From Actinomadura sp. 7K507 (GTDB lineage Bacteria; Actinomycetota; Actinomycetes; Streptosporangiales; Streptosporangiaceae), in the NCBI RefSeq assembly GCF_004348425.1, contig NZ_SMKK01000067.1, forward strand, positions 1 to 40,827: 40,827 nt of DNA, given 5' to 3'. Position 1 is the first letter of the stretch, and each line of letters opens with the position of its first letter. Made by a program: the position numbers and the translations under genes. The notes beneath the pieces were generated by a model. That model worked only from the letters and a program-made list of their open reading frames with translations. It did not search any database and was not told where the DNA came from. Positions 15,578-22,145 of the stretch are shown in pieces.

Positions 15578-16219
15578 ATGGCTCAGCGGGTCAGGCGTGT
15601 CGGTACGGCTTCTGCGGTGGTCTCGGCGGGCGCGCTCGTCCTTCTCCTGGCGGCCCCGGCGTCCCAAGCCGCGGCGGCCGAGGTCTGCAAGAAGGGCGTC
15701 GACCCGGAGACCACGATCGAGAACTGGAAGTGCAACCTCGGGAACATGCGCGAGGCGCTCACCCCGAAGACGCCGACGCCCACACCGAAGCCCACCCAGT
15801 CCAAGACCACCAAGAAGACCACCACCGGCAAGAAGCCGGCGAACAAGACGCCCAAGGCCCCGGCCAGGAAGCCGCGGAAGCCGGCCTCGGCCCCCAGCGG
15901 CGGTGGCGCTCCGGCCCCGCCGGCCACCATGACCGGCTCCAGGATCCCGCAGCCGTACTCGGAGGACGCGCCGCCCGCGACGTCCGGCCTGCCCGGCGTC
16001 CTGCCGACCCCGGAGATCGCCGCGGACCCGAACGCCTACCAGAACCCGCACGCCGACACCGTCGCCATGCCGCAGACGCGCCTCATCTCGCCCGTGGCGG
16101 CCTCTCAGCAGGACGACGGCCAGATGCTCCTGGTAGCCGCCGCCGCGGCCACAGCAGGCGCCGTAGGCGCCCTCAACATCTCCGTCGTAGGCCGAGCCCT
16201 CCGCCGCCGGCGTACCTGA
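15578..16219 (+). CDS. Secreted, C-terminally membrane-anchored surface protein
   Basis: A 213-residue protein with a signal peptide: MAQRVRRV basic head, hydrophobic core to about residue 26, and likely cleavage after ASQAAAA. A short folded part with two cysteines (VCKKGVDP and WKCNLG) follows. Residues 65-125 form a Thr/Pro/Lys-rich wall-spanning linker (PTPTPKPTQ, KTTKKTTTGKK). The C terminus is one hydrophobic helix (MLLVAAAAATAGAVGAL) followed by RRRR. There is no LPxTG motif, so anchoring is by the membrane helix and not by sortase. Function is unknown. The ATG at 15578 has GGAGGAG six bases upstream. The in-frame GTG at 15494 would add 28 residues before the signal peptide and is rejected. 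Confidence 0.8.
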   Translation: MAQRVRRVGTASAVVSAGALVLLLAAPASQAAAAEVCKKGVDPETTIENWKCNLGNMREALTPKTPTPTPKPTQSKTTKKTTTGKKPANKTPKAPARKPRKPASAPSGGGAPAPPATMTGSRIPQPYSEDAPPATSGLPGVLPTPEIAADPNAYQNPHADTVAMPQTRLISPVAASQQDDGQMLLVAAAAATAGAVGALNISVVGRALRRRRT

Positions 16220-16239
16220 CCGCCGCCTAGAGGCGGCGG
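16220..16239. terminator. Hairpin terminator between convergent genes
   Basis: CCGCCGCC-TAGA-GGCGGCGG is a perfect 8-bp stem with a 4-base loop. It lies between the end of the surface protein gene and the fabI stop. It has no U tract, as is common in actinomycetes, and could serve both strands. Confidence 0.65.
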
Positions 16240-16243
16240 CTGA

Positions 16244-17029
16244 TCAGTCCATGCCGCCCATGGCGTGGAGGCCGCCGTCCACGTGGACGATCTCGCCCGT
16301 GGTGGCGGGGAACCAGTCCGACAGGAGGGCGGCGCATGCGCGGGCGGTCGGTTCGCTGTCCTTGATGTCCCAGCCGAGGGGGGCCGCCTTCGGCCACATG
16401 TCGGTCATGCCCTCGAAGCCGGGGATGCTCTTGGCCGCCATCGTGGCGAGCGGCCCGGCGGCGACGAGGTTCACCCGGATGCCCTGCGGGCCGAGGTACT
16501 TGGCCAGGTAGCGGGAGCACGACTCCAGGCCGGCCTTGGCCACGCCCATCCAGTCGTACACCGGCCACGCCTTGGTGGCGTCGAAGTCCAGGCCGACGAC
16601 CGAGCCGCCGTCCTTCATCAGCGGCAGGCACGCCATCGTCAGCGACTTCAGCGAGTACGTCGAGGCGTGCACGGCGGTCGCCACGTCCTCCCAGGGCGTC
16701 TCCAGGAAGTTACCGCCGAGCGCGGTCTGCGGCGCGAACCCGATCGCGTGGACGACGCCGTCCAGGTGGTCGAAGCCGTTGTCGCGCAGGTTCCCGGCGA
16801 GGGCGTCCAGCTGCTCGGTGTTCATCACGTCCAGCTCGATCACCGGCGGCGGCGAGTCGGGACCGGACGGGAGCCGCTTGGCGGTCCTGGCGGTGAGCGT
16901 CGGGCGCGGGTAGGCGGTCAGCGCCACCTCGGCGCCCTGCTCCTGCGCGACCCGCGCGACGTGGAAGCCGATCGAGGCGTCGGTGAGGACGCCGGTGACC
17001 AGGATGCGCTTGCCTTCGAGGATTCCCAT
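16244..17029 (-). CDS. fabI: Enoyl-[acyl-carrier-protein] reductase (NADH), InhA type
   Basis: A 261-residue enoyl-ACP reductase that catalyses the last step of fatty-acid (FAS II) elongation. Family marks are the N-terminal GILEGKRILVTGVLTDASIG stretch with the FabI-specific insertion in the glycine loop, HAIGFAP, and the catalytic Y-x6-K in YDWMGVAK. The order fabG-fabI with a five-base gap is the actinobacterial mabA-inhA arrangement. In mycobacteria the homologue is the isoniazid target. It is cotranscribed with the upstream fabG and ends at a hairpin terminator facing the surface protein gene. Confidence 0.95.
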   Translation of the reverse strand: MGILEGKRILVTGVLTDASIGFHVARVAQEQGAEVALTAYPRPTLTARTAKRLPSGPDSPPPVIELDVMNTEQLDALAGNLRDNGFDHLDGVVHAIGFAPQTALGGNFLETPWEDVATAVHASTYSLKSLTMACLPLMKDGGSVVGLDFDATKAWPVYDWMGVAKAGLESCSRYLAKYLGPQGIRVNLVAAGPLATMAAKSIPGFEGMTDMWPKAAPLGWDIKDSEPTARACAALLSDWFPATTGEIVHVDGGLHAMGGMD

Positions 17030-17034
17030 GCCCG

Positions 17035-17739
17035 TCAGTGCCCCATTCCCAGGCCGCCGTCGACCGGGATCACGGCCCCGGTGATGTAGGCGGCGTCCTC
17101 GCTCGCCACGAACCGCACGGCCTTGGCGACCTCGTCCGGCTCCGCCATCCGCCCCATCGGGATCGCGGACAGGATGCCCTTCTGCTGGTCCTCGGTGAGC
17201 GCCTGCGTCATGTCGGTGTCGACGAACCCCGGCGAGACCACGTTCACCGTGATGCCGCGCGAGCCCAGCTCGCGGGCCAGGGACCGCGCGAACCCGACCA
17301 GGCCCGCCTTGGACGCCGCGTAGTTGGCCTGCCCCGGCGAGCCCATCAGGCCCACGACCGACGAGACCAGCACGATGCGCCCCTTCCGCTTGCGCATCAT
17401 GCCCTTCACGCCGCGCTTGGCGACGCGGAACGCGCCGGTCAGGTTGGTGTCGATCACGGACGTGAACGACTCCTCGCTCATGATCGCCAGCAGGGTGTCC
17501 TTGGTGATCCCGGCGTTGGCGACGACCACCTCGACCGGGCCCTGCTCCGCCTCGACCTTGCCGAACGCGGCGTCGACGTCCTCGGCGCTCGTCACGTCGC
17601 AGCGCACGCCGAACAGCCCCTCGGGCGGCTCGCCGGACCGGTAGGTGACGGCGACCGCGTCGCCCGCGGCGGCGAGCTCCCTGGCGATCGCCAGGCCGAT
17701 GCCCCGGTTCCCCCCGGTGACGAGGACAGAGCGACTCAT
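17035..17739 (-). CDS. fabG: 3-oxoacyl-[acyl-carrier-protein] reductase
   Basis: A 234-residue SDR that reduces 3-oxoacyl-ACP in fatty-acid elongation. Motifs are TGGNRGIG (cofactor), NAGIT, the catalytic S (LVSSVVG) and Y-x3-K (NYAASKAG), and the C-terminal GAVIPVDGGLGMGH typical of FabG/MabA. The start at ATG 17739 has GAGGG upstream. A TAGTGT at 17785-17780 on the minus strand is a possible -10 box. It is the first gene of the fabG-fabI pair and divergent from tldD. Confidence 0.95.
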   Translation of the reverse strand: MSRSVLVTGGNRGIGLAIARELAAAGDAVAVTYRSGEPPEGLFGVRCDVTSAEDVDAAFGKVEAEQGPVEVVVANAGITKDTLLAIMSEESFTSVIDTNLTGAFRVAKRGVKGMMRKRKGRIVLVSSVVGLMGSPGQANYAASKAGLVGFARSLARELGSRGITVNVVSPGFVDTDMTQALTEDQQKGILSAIPMGRMAEPDEVAKAVRFVASEDAAYITGAVIPVDGGLGMGH

Positions 17740-17871
17740 CACGACCCTCTCGTTGGCTGTTCGCTGATGACAGCGCACGACACTAGTGGCCTTCCGGCCC
17801 CCTGCGGATGTGCCGAACCGACAAGATCCGCTCACCCGGGTTTGTTCGGGTGCCGTCCCGGGCGCGGCGGG

Positions 17872-17877
17872 TAGGTT
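17872..17877 (+). promoter_or_regulatory. -10 box of leaderless tldD
   Basis: TAGGTT lies seven bases before the GTG at 17885. There is no Shine-Dalgarno sequence between them, so the tldD mRNA is probably leaderless. Confidence 0.55.
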
Positions 17878-17884
17878 CCCAAGG

Positions 17885-19384
17885 GTGCATGACATCGATC
17901 CCACCTTCACCGCGCTGCCGCTTCGAGCGCTGGCCGACGCGGCGCTGTCCCGGGCCCGGGAGCTGGGCGCCGAGCACGCCGACTTCCGCCTGGAGCGCAT
18001 CCGCAGCCAGACCCTCCGCCTGCACGACGCCGCGCTGGAGACCGCGCTGGACGCCGACGACGTCGGCCTCTCGGTCCGCGTCGTCAAGGACGGCACCTGG
18101 GGCTTCGCCGCCGGCATCGACCTGACGCCCGAGGGGGCCGCCCGGGTCGCGGCCCAGGCCGTCGACGTCGCCGCGGTCGCCGGGCCCGTCAACCGCGAGC
18201 CCATCGAGCTGGCCCCCGAGCCCGTGCACGGCGAGCGCACGTGGGTCTCGTCCTACGAGACCGACCCGTTCGACGTGCCGACCGCGGACAAGGTGGCGCT
18301 GCTGTCGGGCTGGAGCCGCCGGCTCCTCGGCGACGACCGCGTCGACCACGTGGACGCGACGCTGCTGCAGGTCAAGGAGAACAAGTTCTTCGCCGACCTC
18401 GCCGGGACCGTCACCACCCAGCAGCGCGTCCGGCTGCACCCCGTCGTGAACGCCGTGGGCCTGTCCGGCGGCCTCGTCGACACGATGCGCACGCTCGCGC
18501 CGCCCGCCGGGTACGGGTGGGAGTGGCTGTCGGGCGAGCACTGGGACTGGGACGGCGAGCTGGCCCGCATCCCCGAGCTCCTCGCCGAGAAGCTCGCCGC
18601 GCCGTCGGTCGAGGCGGGCGTGTACGACGTCGTCGTCGACCCGTCCAACCTCTGGCTGACGATCCACGAGTCGATCGGGCACGCCACCGAGCTGGACCGG
18701 GCGCTCGGCTACGAGGCCGCCTACGCGGGCACCTCGTTCGCCACCCCGGACAAGCTCGGGAACCTGCGGTACGGCTCCGAGGTCATGAACATCACCGGGG
18801 ACCGCACCGCCGAGCACGGACTGGCCACCATCGGCTACGACGACGAGGGCGTGCGGACCCGGGCGTTCGACATCGTCTCCGGCGGGCTGTTCACCGGCTA
18901 CCAGACCGACCGCCGCATCGCCCGCCTCACCGGCGCCGAGCGCTCCAACGGCTGCGCGTTCGCCGACGCCCCGTCCAGCATGCCGATCCAGCGGATGGCG
19001 AACGTCTCGCTCCAGCCCGCCGAGAACGGCCCGTCCACCGCCGAGCTGATCTCCGGCGTCGAGCGCGGCATCTACATCGTCGGCGACAAGAGCTGGTCGA
19101 TCGACATGCAGCGCTACAACTTCCAGTTCACCGGGCAGCGGTTCTACCGGATCGAGAACGGGCGCCTGGCCGGGCAGCTGCGCGACGTCGCCTACCAGGC
19201 CACCACGACCGACTTCTGGAACTCCATGGAGGCCGTCGGCGGCCCGCAGACGTACGTGCTCGGCGGCGCGTTCAACTGCGGCAAGGGCCAGCCGGGACAG
19301 GTCGCGCCGGTGAGCCACGGCTGCCCGTCGGCGCTGTTCCGCGGCGTCAACATCCTCAACGCCCTGAAGGAGGCCGGCCAGTGA
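17885..19384 (+). CDS. tldD: Metalloprotease TldD
   Basis: A 499-residue TldD subunit. With TldE (PmbA) it forms a zinc peptidase that trims unfolded peptides, such as microcin precursors, and CcdA. The zinc motif HExxxH is intact (H261, E262 and H266 in HESIGHATELD). The C-terminal GCPSALFRGVNIL region is family-typical. The start is GTG 17885, giving VHDIDPTFTALPL. The frame is open for another 33 codons upstream, but those run through the promoter. The last bases overlap tldE (GTGA), so the two subunits are translationally coupled. Confidence 0.93.
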   Translation: MHDIDPTFTALPLRALADAALSRARELGAEHADFRLERIRSQTLRLHDAALETALDADDVGLSVRVVKDGTWGFAAGIDLTPEGAARVAAQAVDVAAVAGPVNREPIELAPEPVHGERTWVSSYETDPFDVPTADKVALLSGWSRRLLGDDRVDHVDATLLQVKENKFFADLAGTVTTQQRVRLHPVVNAVGLSGGLVDTMRTLAPPAGYGWEWLSGEHWDWDGELARIPELLAEKLAAPSVEAGVYDVVVDPSNLWLTIHESIGHATELDRALGYEAAYAGTSFATPDKLGNLRYGSEVMNITGDRTAEHGLATIGYDDEGVRTRAFDIVSGGLFTGYQTDRRIARLTGAERSNGCAFADAPSSMPIQRMANVSLQPAENGPSTAELISGVERGIYIVGDKSWSIDMQRYNFQFTGQRFYRIENGRLAGQLRDVAYQATTTDFWNSMEAVGGPQTYVLGGAFNCGKGQPGQVAPVSHGCPSALFRGVNILNALKEAGQ

Positions 19385-20766
19385 CGACGATCAGGCCGCA
19401 GGAGGCCGTCGAGCGGGCGCTGTCGCTGTCCCGCTCGGACGACTGCATCGTCATCGCCGACGAGGCGAGCACCGCGAACCTGCGGTGGGCGGGCAACACG
19501 CTGACCACCAACGGCGTGACCCGCTCCAGCCGCCTCACCGTCATCGCGCTGCGCGACACCGCCGACGGCGTCGCGACCGGCGTGGTGTCGCGGTCGGCCG
19601 TCACCGCCGCCGGCATCGAGGACTTGGTGCGCGCCGCCGAGGCCGACGCCGCCGGGAGCGAGGCCGCGGAGGACGCCTCACCCCTGATCGCCGGGGGCGC
19701 GCCCTCGGCCGGGTGGGACGACGACCCCGCCGAGACCGGCATCGGCGTGTTCGAGGGGTTCGCGCCGGCGCTCGGCGAGGCGTTCGCCGCCGCGCAGGCC
19801 GGCGACAGGCGGCTGTACGGGTTCGCCAACCACATGCTGACCTCGACGTTCCTCGGCAGCTCCGCGGGGCTGCGGCTGCGGCACGACCAGCCGACCGGGC
19901 TGCTGGAGCTCAACGCCAAGGGCGCGGGCGGCTCGGCGTGGGCGGGCGTCGGCACCCGCGACTTCGCCGACGTCGACGTCCCCGCGCTGACCGGCGACCT
20001 CGCCAGGCGGCTGGAGTGGGGCGAGCGGCGCGTGGACCTGCCCGCCGGGCGGTACGAGACGATCCTGCCGCCCTCCGCCGTCGCCGACCTGATGATCTAC
20101 CTGTACTGGTCGGCCGGCGCGCAGGACGCCCAGGACGGCCGGACGGTGTTCAGCGCGCCCGGCGGCGGCACCCGCGTCGGCGAGAAGCTCGCGGGCCTGC
20201 CGGTCACGCTGTCCAGCGACCCGGCCGCCGCGGGCATGGAGTGCGCCCCGTTCGTCGTCGCGCACGCCTCGAGCCGCGAGTCGTCGGTGTTCGACAACGG
20301 CCTGGCGCTCGGCGCCACCGACTGGATCAGCGGCGGCGACCTCGCCTCGCTCACCCAGACGCGGCACTCGGCCGAGCGCACCGGGCTGCCGCTCACCCCG
20401 CCGGTCGACAACCTGGCGATGACCGGGCCGGGCGGCGGCGCGACCCTGGAGGAGATGGTCGCCCGCACCGAGCGCGGGCTGCTGCTGACGTGCCTGTGGT
20501 ACATCCGCGAGGTCGACTCGCAGAGCCTGCTGCTGACCGGGCTCACCCGCGACGGCGTCTACCTCGTCGAGGACGGCGAGGTCGTCGGCGCGGTGAACAA
20601 CTTCAGGTTCAACGAGAGCCCCGTCGACCTGCTGTCACGCCTCACCGAGGTCGGCGAGACCGGTCCGACGCTGCCGCGCGAGTGGTCCGACTACTTCACC
20701 CGCGCCGCCATGCCGCCGCTGCGCGTCCCCGACTTCAACATGTCGACGGTGTCGCAGGCGTCGTGA
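19381..20766 (+). CDS. tldE: TldE/PmbA family partner of TldD
   Basis: A 461-residue PmbA/TldE-type protein. It pairs with TldD and lacks the HExxxH zinc motif, as expected for the non-catalytic subunit. It has the family segments TSTFLGSSAGLRLRHDQPTG and LTCLWYIREVDSQSLLLTG and ends in a C-terminal FNMSTVSQAS. The GTG at 19381 overlaps the tldD stop. A strong 14-bp terminator hairpin follows at 20836-20870. Confidence 0.92.
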   Translation: MTTIRPQEAVERALSLSRSDDCIVIADEASTANLRWAGNTLTTNGVTRSSRLTVIALRDTADGVATGVVSRSAVTAAGIEDLVRAAEADAAGSEAAEDASPLIAGGAPSAGWDDDPAETGIGVFEGFAPALGEAFAAAQAGDRRLYGFANHMLTSTFLGSSAGLRLRHDQPTGLLELNAKGAGGSAWAGVGTRDFADVDVPALTGDLARRLEWGERRVDLPAGRYETILPPSAVADLMIYLYWSAGAQDAQDGRTVFSAPGGGTRVGEKLAGLPVTLSSDPAAAGMECAPFVVAHASSRESSVFDNGLALGATDWISGGDLASLTQTRHSAERTGLPLTPPVDNLAMTGPGGGATLEEMVARTERGLLLTCLWYIREVDSQSLLLTGLTRDGVYLVEDGEVVGAVNNFRFNESPVDLLSRLTEVGETGPTLPREWSDYFTRAAMPPLRVPDFNMSTVSQAS

Positions 20767-20835
20767 CCGTCACACCGTCCTCCAGCCCCCACCCACCACC
20801 ATCCAAAGGACGAGCTTCGCTCGGCGCCTGACTGT

Positions 20836-20870
20836 GCACGGGCCCGCCCAGGCTTAGGGCGGGCCCGTGC
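20836..20870. terminator. Strong bidirectional hairpin terminator
   Basis: A perfect 14-bp inverted repeat (GCACGGGCCCGCCC at 20836-20849, its complement at 20857-20870) with a seven-base loop. It separates tldE from the convergent dodecin gene. No U run is present on either side. Confidence 0.85.
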
Positions 20871-20875
20871 GCGGC

Positions 20876-21088
20876 TCAGCCGTCCTCCAGGCGGAAGCCG
20901 ACCTTCATGGTGACCTGCATGTGGGCGACCTCGCCGTCCTCTATGTGGCCGCGGACCTCCGTCACCTCGAACCAGTCCAGGTGGCGCAAGGTCTGCGCGG
21001 CACGCCTGACGCCATTGCGGATGGCGCTCTCGAGCGACTCCGGCGAGGTACCCACGATCTCCGTCACCCGGTACGTCCGATCGGTCAT
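20876..21088 (-). CDS. Dodecin, flavin-storage protein
   Basis: A 70-residue dodecin. It forms a hollow dodecamer that binds riboflavin, FMN or CoA derivatives and buffers them. Family marks are YRVTEIVGTSPES at the start, W39 (LDWFEV), which stacks on the flavin, and VAHMQVTMKVGFRLE at the end. The start at ATG 21088 has a GGAGGAA ribosome site. It is a monocistronic gene ending at the shared terminator. Confidence 0.93.
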   Translation of the reverse strand: MTDRTYRVTEIVGTSPESLESAIRNGVRRAAQTLRHLDWFEVTEVRGHIEDGEVAHMQVTMKVGFRLEDG

Positions 21089-21144
21089 CTCGTTCCTCCG
21101 ATGTCTTGACCCGTACTGCTGTCGCCAGCCGGACTCCATGGGCT

Positions 21145-21150
21145 TACCTT
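21145..21150 (+). promoter_or_regulatory. -10 box of the leaderless DUF3099 gene
   Basis: TACCTT lies six bases before the GTG at 21157. The transcription start would fall on the GTG itself, which argues for GTG 21157 rather than ATG 21154 as the start codon. Confidence 0.5.
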
Positions 21151-21156
21151 GGAATG

Positions 21157-21486
21157 GTGAAGGCCAATCACGAACGTGAGCCGGAGATCTACACGGTCAC
21201 CGACGCTCCCCGGCCCATGTCCGAGGACATCGGGCACCGGCAGCGGCGGTATCTGATGTCCATGGGGGTCCGCACGGCGTGCTTCGTCGGCGCGATCCTG
21301 GCGGCGGTGGCCGGTGCTCCGGCGTGGCTGGCGCTCATTCTCGTGGCCGGAGCACTCGTTCTTCCCTACATCGCGGTGGTCTTCGCGAACGGCGGCCGGG
21401 AGCCGACCGCCTCCGCGACCTTCGACGATCCGGGCAAGCCGGAACAGAAGCCGGTTTCCGGACAGCGACCGGAAATCGGGTCGTGA
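21157..21486 (+). CDS. DUF3099 membrane protein
   Basis: A 109-residue protein. The motif YTVTDAPRPMSEDIGHRQRR followed by two hydrophobic helices (VRTACFVGAILAAVAG and ALILVAGALVLPYIAVVF) and a charged C-terminal tail is typical of DUF3099, a small actinobacterial family without known function. The start is GTG 21157 (leaderless); ATG 21154 would add one residue. It is divergent from dodecin and lies just upstream of the C-loop RNA. Confidence 0.85.
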   Translation: MKANHEREPEIYTVTDAPRPMSEDIGHRQRRYLMSMGVRTACFVGAILAAVAGAPAWLALILVAGALVLPYIAVVFANGGREPTASATFDDPGKPEQKPVSGQRPEIGS

Positions 21487-21493
21487 CATTCTC

Positions 21494-21525
21494 TTGACTA
21501 ACCGCGGGGGGTTTCGGTGTACGAT
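21494..21525 (+). promoter_or_regulatory. Candidate promoter of the C-loop small RNA
   Basis: TTGACT (21494-21499) and TACGAT (21520-21525) are separated by 20 bases, longer than the usual 17-18. Both hexamers are good, and they stand right before the first RNA hairpin. Confidence 0.5.
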
Positions 21526-21531
21526 TTGTAC

Positions 21532-21643
21532 CGGCGCTCTGGTCCCCCGTCGGAGCGCCCGTGCCGGTGTTCCGGGCCCCCGTCGGAACACCGATGATGC
21601 GGCGCCGGGTGGATTGCCCCCGTATCCACCCGGCGCCGCTTTT
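21532..21643 (+). ncRNA. 6C-like small RNA with three C-rich hairpin loops
   Basis: This is a likely non-coding RNA with three successive hairpins. Hairpin 1 is GGCGCTC (21533-21539) paired with GAGCGCC (21553-21559). Hairpin 2 is CGGTGTTCC (21565-21573) paired with GGAACACCG (21585-21593). Hairpin 3 is a perfect 16-bp stem (21599-21614 with 21624-21639) followed by TTTT. Each of the three loops contains the same heptamer CCCCCGT (21544-21550, 21577-21583, 21617-21623). The actinobacterial 6C RNA class is defined by two hairpins with runs of about six C in the loops, so this is probably a member or close relative. Its loops have five C, and the terminator loop repeats the motif. C-rich loops usually pair with G-rich ribosome-binding sites, so a trans-acting antisense role is likely. 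No open reading frame is conserved in it. Confidence 0.72.
21599..21643 (+). terminator. Intrinsic terminator of the small RNA
   Basis: A 16-bp perfect GC-rich stem, nine-base loop TGCCCCCGT and a TTTT run. It is the only hairpin I found in this window with a U tract, and it carries the C-rich loop motif. Confidence 0.8.
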
Positions 21644-21888
21644 CATGTCCGGGGTCCTGTCCTGGGACTCCCCCGGGCCGGCGATGACCCGCCCTTGACG
21701 GCCGGTCCCGGCCCGCAGCACATCCCCGCGGAAAAGCAAGCCCTGGTCGTGGCCTGCTCCGGCCAGGAGCCGAAACCCCGCCGGATCGAACTTTTCTCCC
21801 GCGAATCCGTGTAGCGCGGGGCGTTCCCGGCCGGGCACGGTCGGTCAGAACGACCTGGAAGCGCACCGATCCATTCCCGTGGCTCGCT
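21644..21888. other. Non-coding stretch, nothing identified
   Basis: I see no gene here. Reading frames on both strands are open for 100 or more codons, but they have no recognisable domain and no good start. Codon-position GC does not rise as it does in the neighbouring genes. It may hold the far-upstream control region of the VWA gene. Confidence 0.5.
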
Positions 21889-21968
21889 GCGTACTGCTGA
21901 GCGGCCCCGCGTACTGCTGAGCGGCCCCGCGTACTTCCGAGCGGCGGTGCGTACTTCCGAGCGGCGGC
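21889..21968. repeat. Four tandem copies of a 20-bp repeat
   Basis: Four direct, head-to-tail 20-bp units start at 21889, 21909, 21929 and 21949. Units 1 and 2 are identical (GCGTACTGCTGAGCGGCCCC). Units 3 and 4 share GCGTACTTCCGAGCGGCGG and differ only in the last base. The core GCGTACT-x4-GAGCGG is constant. Twenty bases is close to two helical turns, so proteins bound to each unit would lie on one face of the DNA. It lies about 180 bases before the VWA gene. Confidence 0.8.
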
Positions 21969-22054
21969 GCGCGGCCGAGGCCCCCGTCCGGTCTCGAATC
22001 GCCGGAACACTTGACGGAAGACGCCGATGAGACGAACATCACACCTGACCCTGC

Positions 22055-22079
22055 TGAGACACTTCCTCTATATGTCTCA
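22055..22079. promoter_or_regulatory. Inverted repeat in the VWA gene leader
   Basis: TGAGACA (22055-22061) and TGTCTCA (22073-22079) are perfect 7-bp arms around an 11-base AT-richer centre. They could be an operator or a weak leader hairpin, 66 bases before the ATG at 22146. A TTGACG at 22011-22016 upstream could be a -35 box. Confidence 0.4.
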
Positions 22080-22145
22080 CAGGGCGGCTGTCACCAAGCG
22101 GCGCGCCACGCCCCGGCGCTCCCGCCCGGGAAACGGAGATCGGCG

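Noticed and set aside
21889..21968. Possible CRISPR array
   Set aside because: The 20-bp units are head to tail with no spacers, and no cas gene is nearby.
21335..22010. Minus-strand open frames across the non-coding region
   Set aside because: They cross the three RNA hairpins and the tandem repeat, have no domain, and have weak starts.
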